Assembly (NCBI RefSeq): GCF_019352175.1
Contig: NZ_JACBYI010000031.1
Coordinates: 1 to 64,000, forward strand
From: Paenibacillus sp. S150
GTDB taxonomy: Bacteria; Bacillota; Bacilli; Paenibacillales; Paenibacillaceae
DNA length: 64,000 nucleotides
Reading direction: 5' to 3'
How positions within the stretch are numbered: the stretch's first letter is position 1; each line of letters starts with the position of its first letter. Both the position numbers and the translations under genes were made by a program. Positions 15,593 through 25,900 of the stretch are shown piece by piece. The notes under the pieces were generated by a model. It saw nothing but the letters and a program-made list of their open reading frames with translations, was not told the origin of the DNA and ran no database searches.

Positions 15593-16942
15593 ATGCGGAA
15601 TTATGAGGTTATTGTTGCGGGCGGCGGGGTTTCCGGCTCCATCGCGGCCATAGCGGCGGCAAGGGCGGGGGCGAAAACGCTGATCGTGGAAGCCGGAGGC
15701 TTCCTGGGCGGAACCTTGACCGCTGCGGGCGTCGGGCCGATGATGACATTTCATGCAGGACACAAGCAGGCTATTCAGGGGATCACCGACGAGCTGGTCC
15801 AGCGGCTCCGTGCCATCGGCAAATCGCCGGGGCATATCGCGGATGCGACGAATTACACCTACTCGGTGACGCCGTTCGATGCCGAAGCCATGAAGTACGA
15901 GCTGGACCTGATGCTGCAGGAGAGCGGCGGCGAGGTGCTGTACCATACCATGCTTGCCGGGGCGAAAGTGTCGGGCAGACGCATTGAATCGCTTACCCTC
16001 TGCAACAAGGGAGGCCTTAGCCGGATCTCGGCGGATGTGTTCATCGATGCTACCGGAGACGGTGATCTGGCGGTCTGGTCCGGCGTCCCGTTCACCAAAG
16101 GGCGGGAAACCGATGAACAGTCGCAGCCGATGACACTGAAGATGAAGATGCGGGGGGTGGATACGGAGAAAATCAAGGCGTACATCCGCGAGCACCGCGA
16201 AGACTTTCCGCGGATGAATCTGGATATTACCGTGATGGATTCGGCGGCGAGATTATCCGTGGTCGGCTTCGACAAGCAGTTCCGTGAAGCGAAGGCGCGC
16301 GGCGAGATCAGCATTCCCAGGGAAGATGTGCTGTTCTTCGAAACGAGCAATCCCGGGGAGGTTATCATGAATACGACGCGTATTCTGGGCAAGGACAGCA
16401 CCAACCCGTGGAGCCTCAGCGAGGCCGAGATTGAAGGGCGCAGGCAGTGCCGGGAGCTGGAGATCTTTCTGAAAAAGTATATTCCCGGCTTTGAAGAGGC
16501 TGCAGTGGTATCCACAGGTCCATCCATCGGCGTCCGCGGCTCCCGCCAGATCAAAGGCGTGTACACGTTGAATGCGCAGGATATTCTGACGGTGAAGCGG
16601 TTCCCGGATGTCATTGCCCACTCCGGCTATCCGATTGACATTCACAGTCCGGACGGCGAGGGCACCGCAACGGATCATCTGGAATGGGGAGCCATGTACG
16701 GCATTCCTTACCGCTGCCTGATCACGAACGAAATCGATAACCTGATTGTGGTCGGACGATGCCTCTCAGCGACCTTTGAGGCCCAGGCGGCTGTGCGTAC
16801 CACGCCTACGGTGGGAGCCATCGGCCAGGCGGGCGGAACGGCGGCGGCGCTGGCCGTGAAGGAGGGGGTTCCTGTACAGCAGGTGGATTATGACAGGCTG
16901 CAGCGGACACTTGTGGCGCATGGAGCTTATCTGGAGCTGTAA
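15593..16942 (+). CDS. FAD-dependent oxidoreductase, FAD_oxidored type
   Basis: This 449-residue flavoprotein has a dinucleotide-binding motif at the N-terminus (VIVAGGGVSGSIAA, Gly10 to Gly15) followed by the acidic end of strand two in LIVEAGG. It also has LGGTLTAAG, the family's conserved second loop, and an FAD-contacting DATGDGDLA near residues 152-160. The C-terminal part contains IVVGRCLSATFEAQAAVRTT, which resembles related family members. AAGGAGG precedes ATG 15593. It is the first gene of a four-gene operon with a permease, a hydantoinase and an HExxH protein. The substrate is unknown; a role in breaking down an imported cyclic amide or organic acid fits the neighbours but is inference. 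Confidence 0.88.
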   Translation: MRNYEVIVAGGGVSGSIAAIAAARAGAKTLIVEAGGFLGGTLTAAGVGPMMTFHAGHKQAIQGITDELVQRLRAIGKSPGHIADATNYTYSVTPFDAEAMKYELDLMLQESGGEVLYHTMLAGAKVSGRRIESLTLCNKGGLSRISADVFIDATGDGDLAVWSGVPFTKGRETDEQSQPMTLKMKMRGVDTEKIKAYIREHREDFPRMNLDITVMDSAARLSVVGFDKQFREAKARGEISIPREDVLFFETSNPGEVIMNTTRILGKDSTNPWSLSEAEIEGRRQCRELEIFLKKYIPGFEEAAVVSTGPSIGVRGSRQIKGVYTLNAQDILTVKRFPDVIAHSGYPIDIHSPDGEGTATDHLEWGAMYGIPYRCLITNEIDNLIVVGRCLSATFEAQAAVRTTPTVGAIGQAGGTAAALAVKEGVPVQQVDYDRLQRTLVAHGAYLEL

Positions 16943-17056
16943 CGGAATATAATGCACAAGCGTTAGCCGGTAACGCGGATGAGCTGTGAAGTGCTTCCGG
17001 AAGATATAATTCGTATAACAAGGAAGATGATCACAAAAATTTTAGGAGGAATTGGT

Positions 17057-18349
17057 TTGGAAACTGTGCAGATTATCGGAATTTTACTTGTATTTATTGT
17101 GTTCGTGGGCCTGATGATGACCCGTAAGCTGACGACACTGCTCGCGCTGCCGATGATGGCGATTCTGCTGGCTGCCATCGCTGGCATCCCCCTCTTGTCC
17201 GACAACCCGGACACCTTCACCATTACGAAGGGGGTTCTCGCAGGCGGAGCCATGAAGCTGTCTACCGCCATTGCCGGACTGATCTTCGGGGCCTGGTTCG
17301 GCCAGATTCTCAGCAAGGTCGGCATTACGAAGACCATTATCCGCAAGGCTGCGGAGCTTGCCGGCGACAAGCCGCTGGCGATCGCGGTTATCTTTTTTCT
17401 CGCCGCATCTGTAATCTTCTCCGCTGCCAATGGCCTGGGCATGGTCATTCTGGTCGGAACCATTGCCATTCCGATTATGCTGACCGCCGGACTCAAGCCT
17501 TTTGTCAGCGGTCTGGTTGTGCTGCTGGCCAATGCGGTCGGCGTAGTGTTCAATGTCTCCACCTGGGCAATTTATACCGATGTGCTTAAGGTGCCGACAA
17601 ATACGATTGCTTCCTATTCCCTGATTTGCGCCGTGCCGCTGATTGTGATTGCCCTGATTATGATTGTCTATTATACGCGCAAAGACGGCAAGGTCCGCCG
17701 CGCCTGGGCAATGCCGCTGAAGCAGGAGTTTCAGAGCCAGGGCACCAAAAACGTAAGATCCATCGCGCTCATCAGCCCGCTGGTTCCCGTGCTGCTGGTC
17801 TTTTTCCTGAAGGTTGATATTGTCTCCGCTGTCTTCATGGGGGCACTCGTCACGCTGCTGCTCGCTACGCCCAAGCGTCCCATCCATGTGCTGTCCAGTG
17901 CGCTGGTTGAGGGCATTCAGGATGTGGCCGGCGCGCTCGGACTGATGATCGGCATCGGGATGCTGCTCAGCGCCGTAACCGCACCGCAGGTGGCGTCCTT
18001 GATCCAGCCGCTTATCGAAGGCATCATTCCAACCAGTCCGCTGATGTATATTCTTGTCTTCACCCTGCTGTCTCCGCTTGCCATTTACCGTGGACCGCTG
18101 AACGTATGGGGACTCGGCAGCGGAATCGCGGCGCTGATTGTCGCCGGAGGCATGGCACCTGTTGCGGCTATGCTGGCACTGCGTATTGTGAGCAATCTGC
18201 AGGCCGTCAGCGATCCTACCAACTCGCACAATGTCTGGATCTCCGACTTCACCAGAACGGATATCATTGAAACGCTGCGCAAGACGCTGCCCTGGATGTT
18301 CGTAGCCGTAATGATCTCGATGATTATCGCGGGTCTGGTTGCCTTTTAG
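17057..18349 (+). CDS. Integral membrane permease of the ion-transporter (GntP/CitM/DcuC-like) kind
   Basis: This protein has 430 residues with about 11-12 predicted membrane helices and the Gly-rich re-entrant style loops typical of organic-acid carriers, such as IFSAANGLGMVILVG. It probably brings in the substrate for the flanking enzymes. I start at TTG 17057 (METVQIIGILL), seven bases after AGGAGG at 17044-17049; the open frame back to 16979 has no ribosome site. It lies 114 bases after the oxidoreductase and 60 before the hydantoinase. I cannot place it in a family with certainty. Long antisense open frames across this gene are shadows of its GC-rich codons. Confidence 0.8.
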   Translation: METVQIIGILLVFIVFVGLMMTRKLTTLLALPMMAILLAAIAGIPLLSDNPDTFTITKGVLAGGAMKLSTAIAGLIFGAWFGQILSKVGITKTIIRKAAELAGDKPLAIAVIFFLAASVIFSAANGLGMVILVGTIAIPIMLTAGLKPFVSGLVVLLANAVGVVFNVSTWAIYTDVLKVPTNTIASYSLICAVPLIVIALIMIVYYTRKDGKVRRAWAMPLKQEFQSQGTKNVRSIALISPLVPVLLVFFLKVDIVSAVFMGALVTLLLATPKRPIHVLSSALVEGIQDVAGALGLMIGIGMLLSAVTAPQVASLIQPLIEGIIPTSPLMYILVFTLLSPLAIYRGPLNVWGLGSGIAALIVAGGMAPVAAMLALRIVSNLQAVSDPTNSHNVWISDFTRTDIIETLRKTLPWMFVAVMISMIIAGLVAF

Positions 18350-18409
18350 CCGCAGGCAAGCGGAAACCCGGATTGTACAGACACAAGCTTTATGGAGAGG
18401 AGAACTGTT

Positions 18410-20554
18410 ATGGGCAATAAACAAATCAGGATCGGCATCGATGTCGGAGGTACCTTCACGGATGCCGTTGCCATAGATAATAGTACCTTTGAGGTGCTGT
18501 CCAAGGTCAAAATGCCAACCACACACCACGATGAACGCGGAGTGGCCAGCGGGATCGTCCAGATTATCCGGCGGATCATGAGCGAGAACGGCATTCTGCC
18601 GGAGGATATCAAATTCATCGCCCATGGTACGACGCAGGCCACCAACGCCCTGCTGGAGGGAGACGTTGCCCGTGTCGGCATCGTGGGGATGGGTACGGGG
18701 CTGGACGCCCGAAGCGCCCGCTCCGAAACCAATGTGGCGAATATCGAGCTTGCCGCCGGCAAATATCTCACCACCTATCACCGCTTCATCGACTCGAAGG
18801 AGCTGACGCGGGAGGCCATAGATGATGCGATTGAACAGCTGCTGGCCCAGGGGGCGGAGGTCATTGTGGCCTCGGAGGCCTACAGCGTCGATGATCCTGC
18901 CAACGAGCTGCGGGTCATGGAGGCGGCGCGCAGCCGGGGAGTGTTCGCTACCGGCGGACATGAAATTTCCCAGCTGTACGGGCTGAAGACCCGGACGCGC
19001 ACCGCGGTCGTCAACGCGAGCCTGATTCCCAAGATGATGGAGACCGCCAATATGACCGAGCAGGCTGTCATGGAGGCGGGCATCACCTCGCAGCTGATGA
19101 TCATGCGCTGCGACGGCGGTGTAATGAGCATCGATGAGGTGCGCAAGCGTCCGATCCTTACCATGCTGTCGGGGCTGGCGGCCGGTGTGGCCGGAGCACT
19201 GATGTATGAGAAAATATCGGATGGCATCTTCTTCGAGGTCGGCGGCACCAGCGTGGATATTTCCGTCATCAAGAACGGGAAGGTCATGATCGAGAACGCC
19301 CAGGTCGGCGGACACAAGACGTATCTGCGCTCCCTGGATGTGCGGACGCTGGCCGTTGCCGGGGGCAGCATGATCCAGATCGGCGGAGGGAAGATCACGG
19401 ATGTCGGCCCCCGGAGCGCCCATATCGCCGGTCTGGAGTACGAATGCTTCACCGGCAAGGAGAATCTGGAGCAGCCTTCCACCGGCCAGGTCAGTCCCCG
19501 CGAGGGCGACCCCGATTACGTCACTGTCCGCGGTGCCGGAGGACATGAATATGCGCTGACCCTGGCGGGAGCCGCCAACCTGCTGAACCATGTGCCCGAG
19601 GCGGATTATGCCCGCGGGAATATGGAGAGCACGCGGATCGCCTGGGAGGCGCTCGGTTCCCATCTCGGCATGTCTGCCGAGGATGCGGCCAGGGCGGTGA
19701 TGGATATCGCTATCCGCAAGGTGATGGCCGTCGTGAATCAGATGATCAGCGATTATGAGCTGGACAACGGGTTTATCACGCTTGTGGGCGGCGGAGGCAG
19801 CGGAGCCGTTCTGGTTCCGGCCATGGCGGCCAAAGAAGGCTTCAAGCACCAGATTGCAAACAATGCGCCTTACATTTCAACAATCGGAGTAGGCATGGCG
19901 ATGGTCCGCGAGCAGATCGAGAAGACCGTCGTCGGCGCAACGGAGCGGGACATCAAGCTGATCCGGGCCGAGATTATGGAGAAGATCGTCCAGTCCGGGG
20001 CGAACGAATCCACCGTCGACGTGACAATCGAGATCGACTCGCAGCGCAATATTCTGCGTGCCATCGCCACCGGCTCCACCGAGCTGCGGTCGAAGGATCT
20101 GGCCAGCCGCGAGGTGCCTGTGAGCGAGCTGATGCTGACGGCGGCGGATGCGCTGGGCCAGCCGGCAGACAGGACGGAGCTGAAGGCGTCCTCCGGCAGG
20201 TGGTACCTGTTCGAATCCAGCGAGGTCAAGAAATCTATGTTTGGGCTGGTGAAGAAGAAGCTCAGCCATGTCGGCGTGCTGGACCGTGAGGGTGTGGTGC
20301 GTTTCAAGAAGACGAATGCGTATCATCTGGCTTTTCTGAAGAAGAATATGGCCGACCGGTTTGCCTCTTTTCTGGAGGAGAATACCGTCTATTCGGACGC
20401 CAATGCCACCATCCCCAAGACGTTTGTTTTTTATAAGGAAAAGATGCTGGATCTGACCGGGATGCAGACCAAGGAGCAGCTGTTCTCCATTCTCGAGGTG
20501 GAAACGCAGCTGCTGGAGGACAACAGCGAAATGCTCGCCGTCGTCTATCAATAG
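18410..20554 (+). CDS. Hydantoinase/oxoprolinase A-type protein (HyuA-like)
   Basis: This 714-residue enzyme of the ATP-dependent hydantoinase/5-oxoprolinase family has the actin-like N-terminal ATP site IGIDVGGTFTDAVAI at residues 6-20. The second phosphate loop HGTTQATNALLEGDVA is near 74-89, and the catalytic-domain signature FFEVGGTSVDISVI near 279-292. The last 130 residues extend beyond the usual core. The partner HyuB subunit is not encoded nearby, so it may act alone or on a different ring amide. The ATG at 18410 has GGAGAGGAG upstream. It is followed 14 bases later by the HExxH gene, clearly in one operon. Confidence 0.9.
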   Translation: MGNKQIRIGIDVGGTFTDAVAIDNSTFEVLSKVKMPTTHHDERGVASGIVQIIRRIMSENGILPEDIKFIAHGTTQATNALLEGDVARVGIVGMGTGLDARSARSETNVANIELAAGKYLTTYHRFIDSKELTREAIDDAIEQLLAQGAEVIVASEAYSVDDPANELRVMEAARSRGVFATGGHEISQLYGLKTRTRTAVVNASLIPKMMETANMTEQAVMEAGITSQLMIMRCDGGVMSIDEVRKRPILTMLSGLAAGVAGALMYEKISDGIFFEVGGTSVDISVIKNGKVMIENAQVGGHKTYLRSLDVRTLAVAGGSMIQIGGGKITDVGPRSAHIAGLEYECFTGKENLEQPSTGQVSPREGDPDYVTVRGAGGHEYALTLAGAANLLNHVPEADYARGNMESTRIAWEALGSHLGMSAEDAARAVMDIAIRKVMAVVNQMISDYELDNGFITLVGGGGSGAVLVPAMAAKEGFKHQIANNAPYISTIGVGMAMVREQIEKTVVGATERDIKLIRAEIMEKIVQSGANESTVDVTIEIDSQRNILRAIATGSTELRSKDLASREVPVSELMLTAADALGQPADRTELKASSGRWYLFESSEVKKSMFGLVKKKLSHVGVLDREGVVRFKKTNAYHLAFLKKNMADRFASFLEENTVYSDANATIPKTFVFYKEKMLDLTGMQTKEQLFSILEVETQLLEDNSEMLAVVYQ

Positions 20555-20568
20555 GAGGTGCACGGGAG

Positions 20569-21237
20569 ATGAAGACAGCTGTGCGGACACTGCCAAGCGA
20601 GAATATGCTGGGCTATGCCGAACTCAAAAACGATCTGCTGTTTCACAGAATACCGCACAGCAAACGGCGTTATTATGTGGAGCGTCCGCTTGCAATCGGC
20701 AGGGAGAAGGCCTTGGAGTACAAAGCCCGCTACGGCACGGATGTCGGGGCGATCTGCAAGGACAGAGGCATCAGGGTACATCTCAATGAACGGCAGGGCA
20801 CCATAGGGCAGATCCGCTTTCGCGCCCAGATCGAGCTGTCGGCCAGGGAGCGTGTCATTACGCTGTATAAATCGTCCATGGAGGAACTGCGGCAATGCGC
20901 AGGCCTGCTTCTTCCCGGCAGCTCCATCAGCCTTAAGGAGGTCACGGATATTCATCTCGCCCATGAGCTGTTCCACGATCTGGAGTTCATGGAGCTGGGG
21001 TACACCAATAAGCGGCTTGACGACATCAGCAGCCTCTCACTGGGGCCGCTGCGCATCCGGGCCAGCGTAACCAAGACCTCGGAGATCGCCGCGCATGCGT
21101 TCAGCCGCCATCTGCTGGGTCTGCCCTGCCTGCCGAACCTGCTGGATTATGCCTATATGATTCACAGCGGCACTCTGACTGCCGCGGAATTCTGGCGGCA
21201 GGCGGAGATCTGGTCCGAAGAGCTTGAGAACGGCTGA
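20569..21237 (+). CDS. Uncharacterised protein with an ImmA/IrrE-like zinc peptidase motif
   Basis: This 222-residue soluble protein matches no named family that I recognise. A zinc-site motif HLAHELFHDLEF (about residues 130-141) contains HExxH. About 33 residues later comes SEIAAHAFSRHLLGLP, which has the ExxAxxF...LL.P pattern of ImmA/IrrE-type metallopeptidases and would supply the third ligand. The N-terminal 120 residues are unfamiliar and rich in charged residues. AGGAGG precedes the ATG, 14 bases after the hydantoinase stop. It is the last gene of the operon. A peptidase activity, or a role in maturing or controlling the hydantoinase, is inference. Confidence 0.7.
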   Translation: MKTAVRTLPSENMLGYAELKNDLLFHRIPHSKRRYYVERPLAIGREKALEYKARYGTDVGAICKDRGIRVHLNERQGTIGQIRFRAQIELSARERVITLYKSSMEELRQCAGLLLPGSSISLKEVTDIHLAHELFHDLEFMELGYTNKRLDDISSLSLGPLRIRASVTKTSEIAAHAFSRHLLGLPCLPNLLDYAYMIHSGTLTAAEFWRQAEIWSEELENG

Positions 21238-21443
21238 CCGGCCTTTTCTGCCTCATGCCGCCCCAAGAGCAGGCCGTCTCTTAACGGGGGCCTACCTAAC
21301 TATCCAAAGCGGTAGAATTTGCTGACGGTAATCTGACCGATCATAAGCAAATGCCGGAATGGGCGAGGGAGAAGCCATGGCCCGGGCTGGGCGGACAAGA
21401 GGTCATACAAGGGTTAGCGGTTACGTATAAGGGTAAGCGGACA

Positions 21444-21487
21444 ATAACGGTTGGTGCAGGAGCTCCTGCAGCCAACCGTTATTTTTA
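21444..21487. terminator. Bidirectional terminator after the hydantoinase operon
   Basis: AATAACGGTTGG pairs with CCAACCGTTATT around an inner GCAGGAGCTCCTGC palindrome; the plus strand continues TTTTT. The symmetric A/T ends allow use on both strands. Confidence 0.9.
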
Positions 21488-21583
21488 ATTGTTTAGGAAT
21501 TATGTATTCCTTTTGTTGTGTATAAGGAGTGGAGTGTATAAAGCTGGGAATCAGCTGCAAGGCATGATAATTGTGCTGAAACT

Positions 21584-21887
21584 GGAATAGGTATCCTTTT
21601 TCCCACTAACGCTGGCGCAAACCGCGATGGGGCGGATTTAGGTTACCTTTTTCCGCTTGGGCTTACCGCCGGGTTTCGGCAGGCCACCCTACACCTGAAA
21701 TCCAGAACAGCTACGCTGTCCCGTGAAGGACAGCATAGCCGTTTTGTTCGAAAGATAAGAATTTATATGTTTCACGCTAAAAATTAGCCTTATCTTTCTC
21801 GCTGAAACGTTACCGAAAGCGATACTCTGTAGCGCTGCCTGGGGAGCATAGGCCCCTTTTAAAGGACGGCATAGCCGGTTCGGCTTA
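21584..21887. repeat. Composite of family C end, family D and family A copy 5
   Basis: GGTATCCTTTTTCCCACTAA (C-type end) leads into the D block (CCGCCGGGTTTCGGCAGG, CCTACACCTGAAATCC). GAAAGATAAGAATTTATATG (21750-) then starts an A element whose second hairpin is split by about 40 extra bases (21814-21855). Apart from the terminator, the rest of the 21238-21899 gap holds nothing recognisable. Confidence 0.75.
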
Positions 21888-21899
21888 ACACCAGCCTGC

Positions 21900-22628
21900 T
21901 TATTGGCTGTAGCTTACGGAATAACTGTTGGTGATGAAATCCAGGCCCGCCGGAGAAGAGGTGATTTCGAAGCCGAACTGCACCCGGTTCAGCGTTTCAT
22001 CCCCAAACCAGCTTTTCCCTTTGATCCAGTTCATAATGGCGAGAATGTCAACTGTACCCGAGTTGGTATTGCCAGTTCTGACAAAAGAAAATACGGCATT
22101 GGACCCGTTATTGCCCTTATAAACATTCCAGGTATGGCCGCCTATCGAAACATTGGTAAAAGAAGCTATAGGATTTCCGGCGGAGCTCCAATTGTCGGCG
22201 ATGGGCTTGACATCCCCGGCATAGTTCATCCAGAGCATGATTTCATAGGCGTTGTTGTTGCCTGCCCAAATATCGTAAGCGGATTCAAATGCCGCTCCAC
22301 TGCTGGGAACGGTTACATTAAAGCTGCTGCTTACGCTTTTCAAAGCGCTCAGCTTAAGGCCGATTTCCCGGGTGCTGTTCGGATAGGACTTGATTCCTCC
22401 GGTATTGGGATGCTGTGCCCAGACCCCCCAGTTGCTGTAGGAATTGGCCCAGATGGACTGGGCTCCCGCACCGCTTCCCCAAACATTGTTATAGACGGTA
22501 TATCCGCCATTCGACCAATTTCCATACTGTGCCGTTGAGGACCAGGTGGCCGCAAATGCTACGGAGACGGATGACAGAACCGCCACCAATGCCAGTGTTA
22601 CAACGGTAATGAATTTGCTCTTCTTCAT
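21900..22628 (-). CDS. Secreted endo-glucanase or xyloglucanase, GH12 family
   Basis: This 242-residue secreted enzyme would cut beta-1,4-glucan or xyloglucan chains outside the cell. A Sec signal peptide covers residues 1-26 and ends in VAFA before ATW. GH12 landmarks are YNNVWG, the nucleophile Glu129 in YEIMLWMNYAG, and the acid/base Glu221 in QFGFEITSSPAGLDF. The length is normal for a single GH12 domain with no binding module. The ATG has GAGGA upstream on the minus strand. It is downstream of the GH9 gene in the same direction but separated from it by a terminator, and has its own promoter with a CcpA-like site. Confidence 0.93.
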   Translation of the reverse strand: MKKSKFITVVTLALVAVLSSVSVAFAATWSSTAQYGNWSNGGYTVYNNVWGSGAGAQSIWANSYSNWGVWAQHPNTGGIKSYPNSTREIGLKLSALKSVSSSFNVTVPSSGAAFESAYDIWAGNNNAYEIMLWMNYAGDVKPIADNWSSAGNPIASFTNVSIGGHTWNVYKGNNGSNAVFSFVRTGNTNSGTVDILAIMNWIKGKSWFGDETLNRVQFGFEITSSPAGLDFITNSYSVSYSQ

Positions 22629-22741
22629 GAAACATCCTCCTCAAATGGGTTGTCTCCACCGGGAACGGTGAAGAGTTGGAATCGCAGAGCTTTGGCTTCA
22701 CCCGCCTTTGAATTAATTGGATAAGATAGAAAAGAATTAAA

Positions 22742-22787
22742 GGTAACGCTTACATAAAGTATAGTTTTTCACAAATGCACAAGACAA
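22742..22787 (-). promoter_or_regulatory. Promoter and cre-like site of the GH12 gene
   Basis: Read on the minus strand: TTGTCT (22787-22782), an 18-base spacer, TATACT (22763-22758), then TGTAAGCGTTACC (22754-22742) three bases later. The last element resembles a CcpA cre at the transcription start, as in the three other promoters of this block. Confidence 0.55.
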
Positions 22788-22849
22788 CCATAGAAATTGC
22801 ATATCTTTTCCTATACTAATTAAACATTTCCTTATTTGTATTAGAACAA

Positions 22850-22886
22850 AAAGACAAATCACTCCAAGCAGGAGTGATCTGTCTTT
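22850..22886 (-). terminator. Terminator of the GH9 gene
   Basis: AAAGACAAATCACTCC (22850-22865) faces GGAGTGATCTGTCTTT (22871-22886), a 16-bp stem with one mismatch around a five-base loop. On the minus strand it is followed by TTTTTGTTC. Confidence 0.9.
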
Positions 22887-22946
22887 CGGGTAGCTGTGTA
22901 AAATACACATTTGGCATAATCCCAGGGCCGGTCCCTTTGCCGGAGT

Positions 22947-25900
22947 CTAGCTGGTCACGCTGATATCGTCAAACACCGCTCTGGTGTGGGCGTAGACGCG
23001 CAGGCCGATTTTACCGCTCCCGTGGGCGCTGTCAACCGCATTCAGAATAAGAACGCCGTCCTTGTAGACTTCGATGACAGGACCCTTCAGGCGGATGGCA
23101 TAGCGGTAAAAGGTATCGGCGGCAATGTCGGGATTGGCATAGTCCAGTGTGGTTTTGACGCCGTTCACCACCTTGACCAGCTCCATCCTGCGGCCCGTCC
23201 GGTCGTTGTTCTTCAAGGCAAGCAGATAATAGCTGGTGCCGTCCGTATACCTGAATACCAATCCGGCATCCTTGTTGCCGTACGTATTGTTCGTGACGTT
23301 CACTCTGGCCTCGAAGGTGTAGTCCGTCCAGGCAGCATCTCCGGCGATGGACAGGTTCTGTCCGGTTCCCGCCTGACCGCTGTAACCGTAGCCCGCTGCC
23401 GTCCAGATTCCGCCGTCTGCGGTCCAGCCGTCCGCCTGGCCGTCATTGAAATCGTCGGCAAAGACCGAGCGGCTCACGATGGGGCCGGACTGGACTTCGC
23501 TGCTTACCGCATCCGTTCGGTTGTCAGTGGCATGAATGTAGTAGGAATGCTGACCTCGCGCAAGTCTGGTGGTGCAGCGGTAAGTTCTGCCGTCGGTATA
23601 ATTGGTATCGCTTGAATCCACGGGCAGCATCTGGTGAATTACACCGTCCAGGACAAGCTCCAGGGCAAACGGAGCATCGTTGTCCGCATCCGTATAGGTT
23701 GCGCTGAAGGTGAATTCCGTTTGCGGATCTCCGGAAGACTTGTCAACACTCACGCCTGAGATCACGGGCGCGCTGCCGCCTTGCTTGTTGGTTGCGGTGA
23801 TCTCATCGACCAGCAATTCGCCGTAGTCCGCGGATTCCTGCTTCAGCCATATGGCGAGCGTCGCCGCCGGCTTCAGCACATCGGGCACAAAGGCATTCAG
23901 GTCAAACTGCATGGAAGTCCAGTCCGCAGGCACCTCTGCCCAGCCCTTGGTCAAATTGTAGGTCTTGCCGCCAACTGCAAGCTCAATCCGTACCCGCGTC
24001 TGCGGATAGCCGGGATTCTTCAGTGTAACATTCAAATAGCGGTAGCCGGAGAGGTCTACGGCATCATGCCAGGGCTGGAACTTGGCGTAGGAGCTTGCGC
24101 TGGCCGGCGTCTGTGTGAACTTCCCGGCTGTTCGCCCGTCTACTGAAACCTTGGAGAAGGCTCCCGTTCCGCCATTCTGGTTATACCAGTTCACCCAGGT
24201 GGCGTTCGCGGAGGAGCCTCCCCAGGTGCCGCTGCCGCCAAAATCGTCGTAGAGCAGCGGTGTGGAAGGGTCCGGCAGCGGCGGAGCTACTGTATAGTGG
24301 GTCGAGCTGTAGGTACGGCGGCCTGCGGCGTCGACTCCGCGTACATCAATTCTGCGGTCCGTAAAAGGCGCGGCGGAGGATTCGTTGATTACAGCGGAAT
24401 ATACTTCGCCGGAAACGCCCATAGGCTGATAGACACCGCCGGCAGGTGCATATACTAGCTCTGCAACGCCCGGCGTGTTCTCCGCGAAGATAGTGACATT
24501 CCCCCGCACTTTATCGCCGATAACCGGGGAGAGCACAGGCAGCGGCAGCGGAGCCGTGATAGCGGGTGCCGCATTGCTGTCCGCAGCGCTTAATCCCATA
24601 ATGGTATACAGCAGCCCGGCCTGGATGCTGATGCTGAATTCGTTGTAGCGCCACTGGCTGACATCATCCGCATACAGCGAGCGGTCCTCGTACCATGGGC
24701 TTGCACTTCCGGGGTCTTTGGTATCCTTGATATTGGGTCCGCTGACCATTGCGCCTGGTATGATGATCCCGGTGCCTGCTGCCGTGCCCGCAGCCTCATC
24801 GAAACGGGTATGCAGGAAATCGGTGTAATCTGAACCGATGCCCGATACCCAGCTGATGTTCCAGGGATTTTCGCCAAATATCCAGTACATGCCTTTGACG
24901 GCGGCATCCAGAGCGGCAGGGTCGCCGAATAATTCATAATACCGCAGCATGTCGCCCAAGTAAGAAGCCTGCGGCTCATTGACGCCAAAGTTCTTGAATT
25001 GATTCAGCACGCTATATGGCGTATCGTCCATAGAGGAGAGGAAGAAATCCAGCTGCTGCTTCAGCAGGCTATGGATATGGGCCTTCGTGGCCGTGTCCGC
25101 CGCCGGATAGAATTCGGCCATCGACATCGGCTGCATATCCCAGTAGTTGGTTGAAGCGAGATCTTCGAAGCTCAGCGTGTTGATATACGCTGCCGCAGCC
25201 TGGGCATAGGCCGGATCGCCGGTGAGCAGGTACAGCTCCACATCGGCCAGCAGCTTCGAGTTCGGAATCCCGCCCCTTGTGGAATAGGAGCCGACGGGGC
25301 CGTCCGGATGCGCGATGACATACGCATAGAAGACTTCCGCTGCCGCTTCGCACTGGTCCGCGAAGGCGTTAAGCCCTGCGGCAAGCGGGGGGGCGACATC
25401 ATCCTGGGCTATTGCCGTCCGCACGGCCCGCGCCGTGGCGGCAAGCGTTCCGGCGGACTTGGCGGAGCCGCCGACGCCAAGGTCGGAGAGGCGGCGGTCA
25501 TCCGCCGTACCCGGAAGGTTGTCGGTTGACTTCTCGGGATGCACAAAGGAAGCATTGTTCTTCAGGTTGTACATCTCACCGCCCAGCTGGTCGGCAAATT
25601 TGATCAGATATTCGCTGCCGAAGATGGCTTCATCCACGAGATCGGGAATGCCGTTCGCGTCATTGTCATATTTCACGCTCTCCGCATTGGCGTAACGTAG
25701 ATAGGCCAGGGCGATTTCGGCGCCGACCCACTGGTTGCCGCCGTATTTCCCGTAATCTCCGGCATCGTACCAGCCGCCGGACAGATCGTAATGCGTCAGG
25801 CCGTCGGCGGACAACGCGTCATCCAGATGGCCGGCACCGTGGAAGACTTTGGCGGAAGGCTCCACACTGCTGTATCCGGCCGGATAAGCATCTGCGGTTG

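Noticed and set aside
17084..19849. Antisense open frame of 921 codons over the permease and hydantoinase genes
   Set aside because: It is a shadow of GC-rich codons in two well-supported genes on the other strand. The His/Asp/Gln/Gly-rich product matches no fold.
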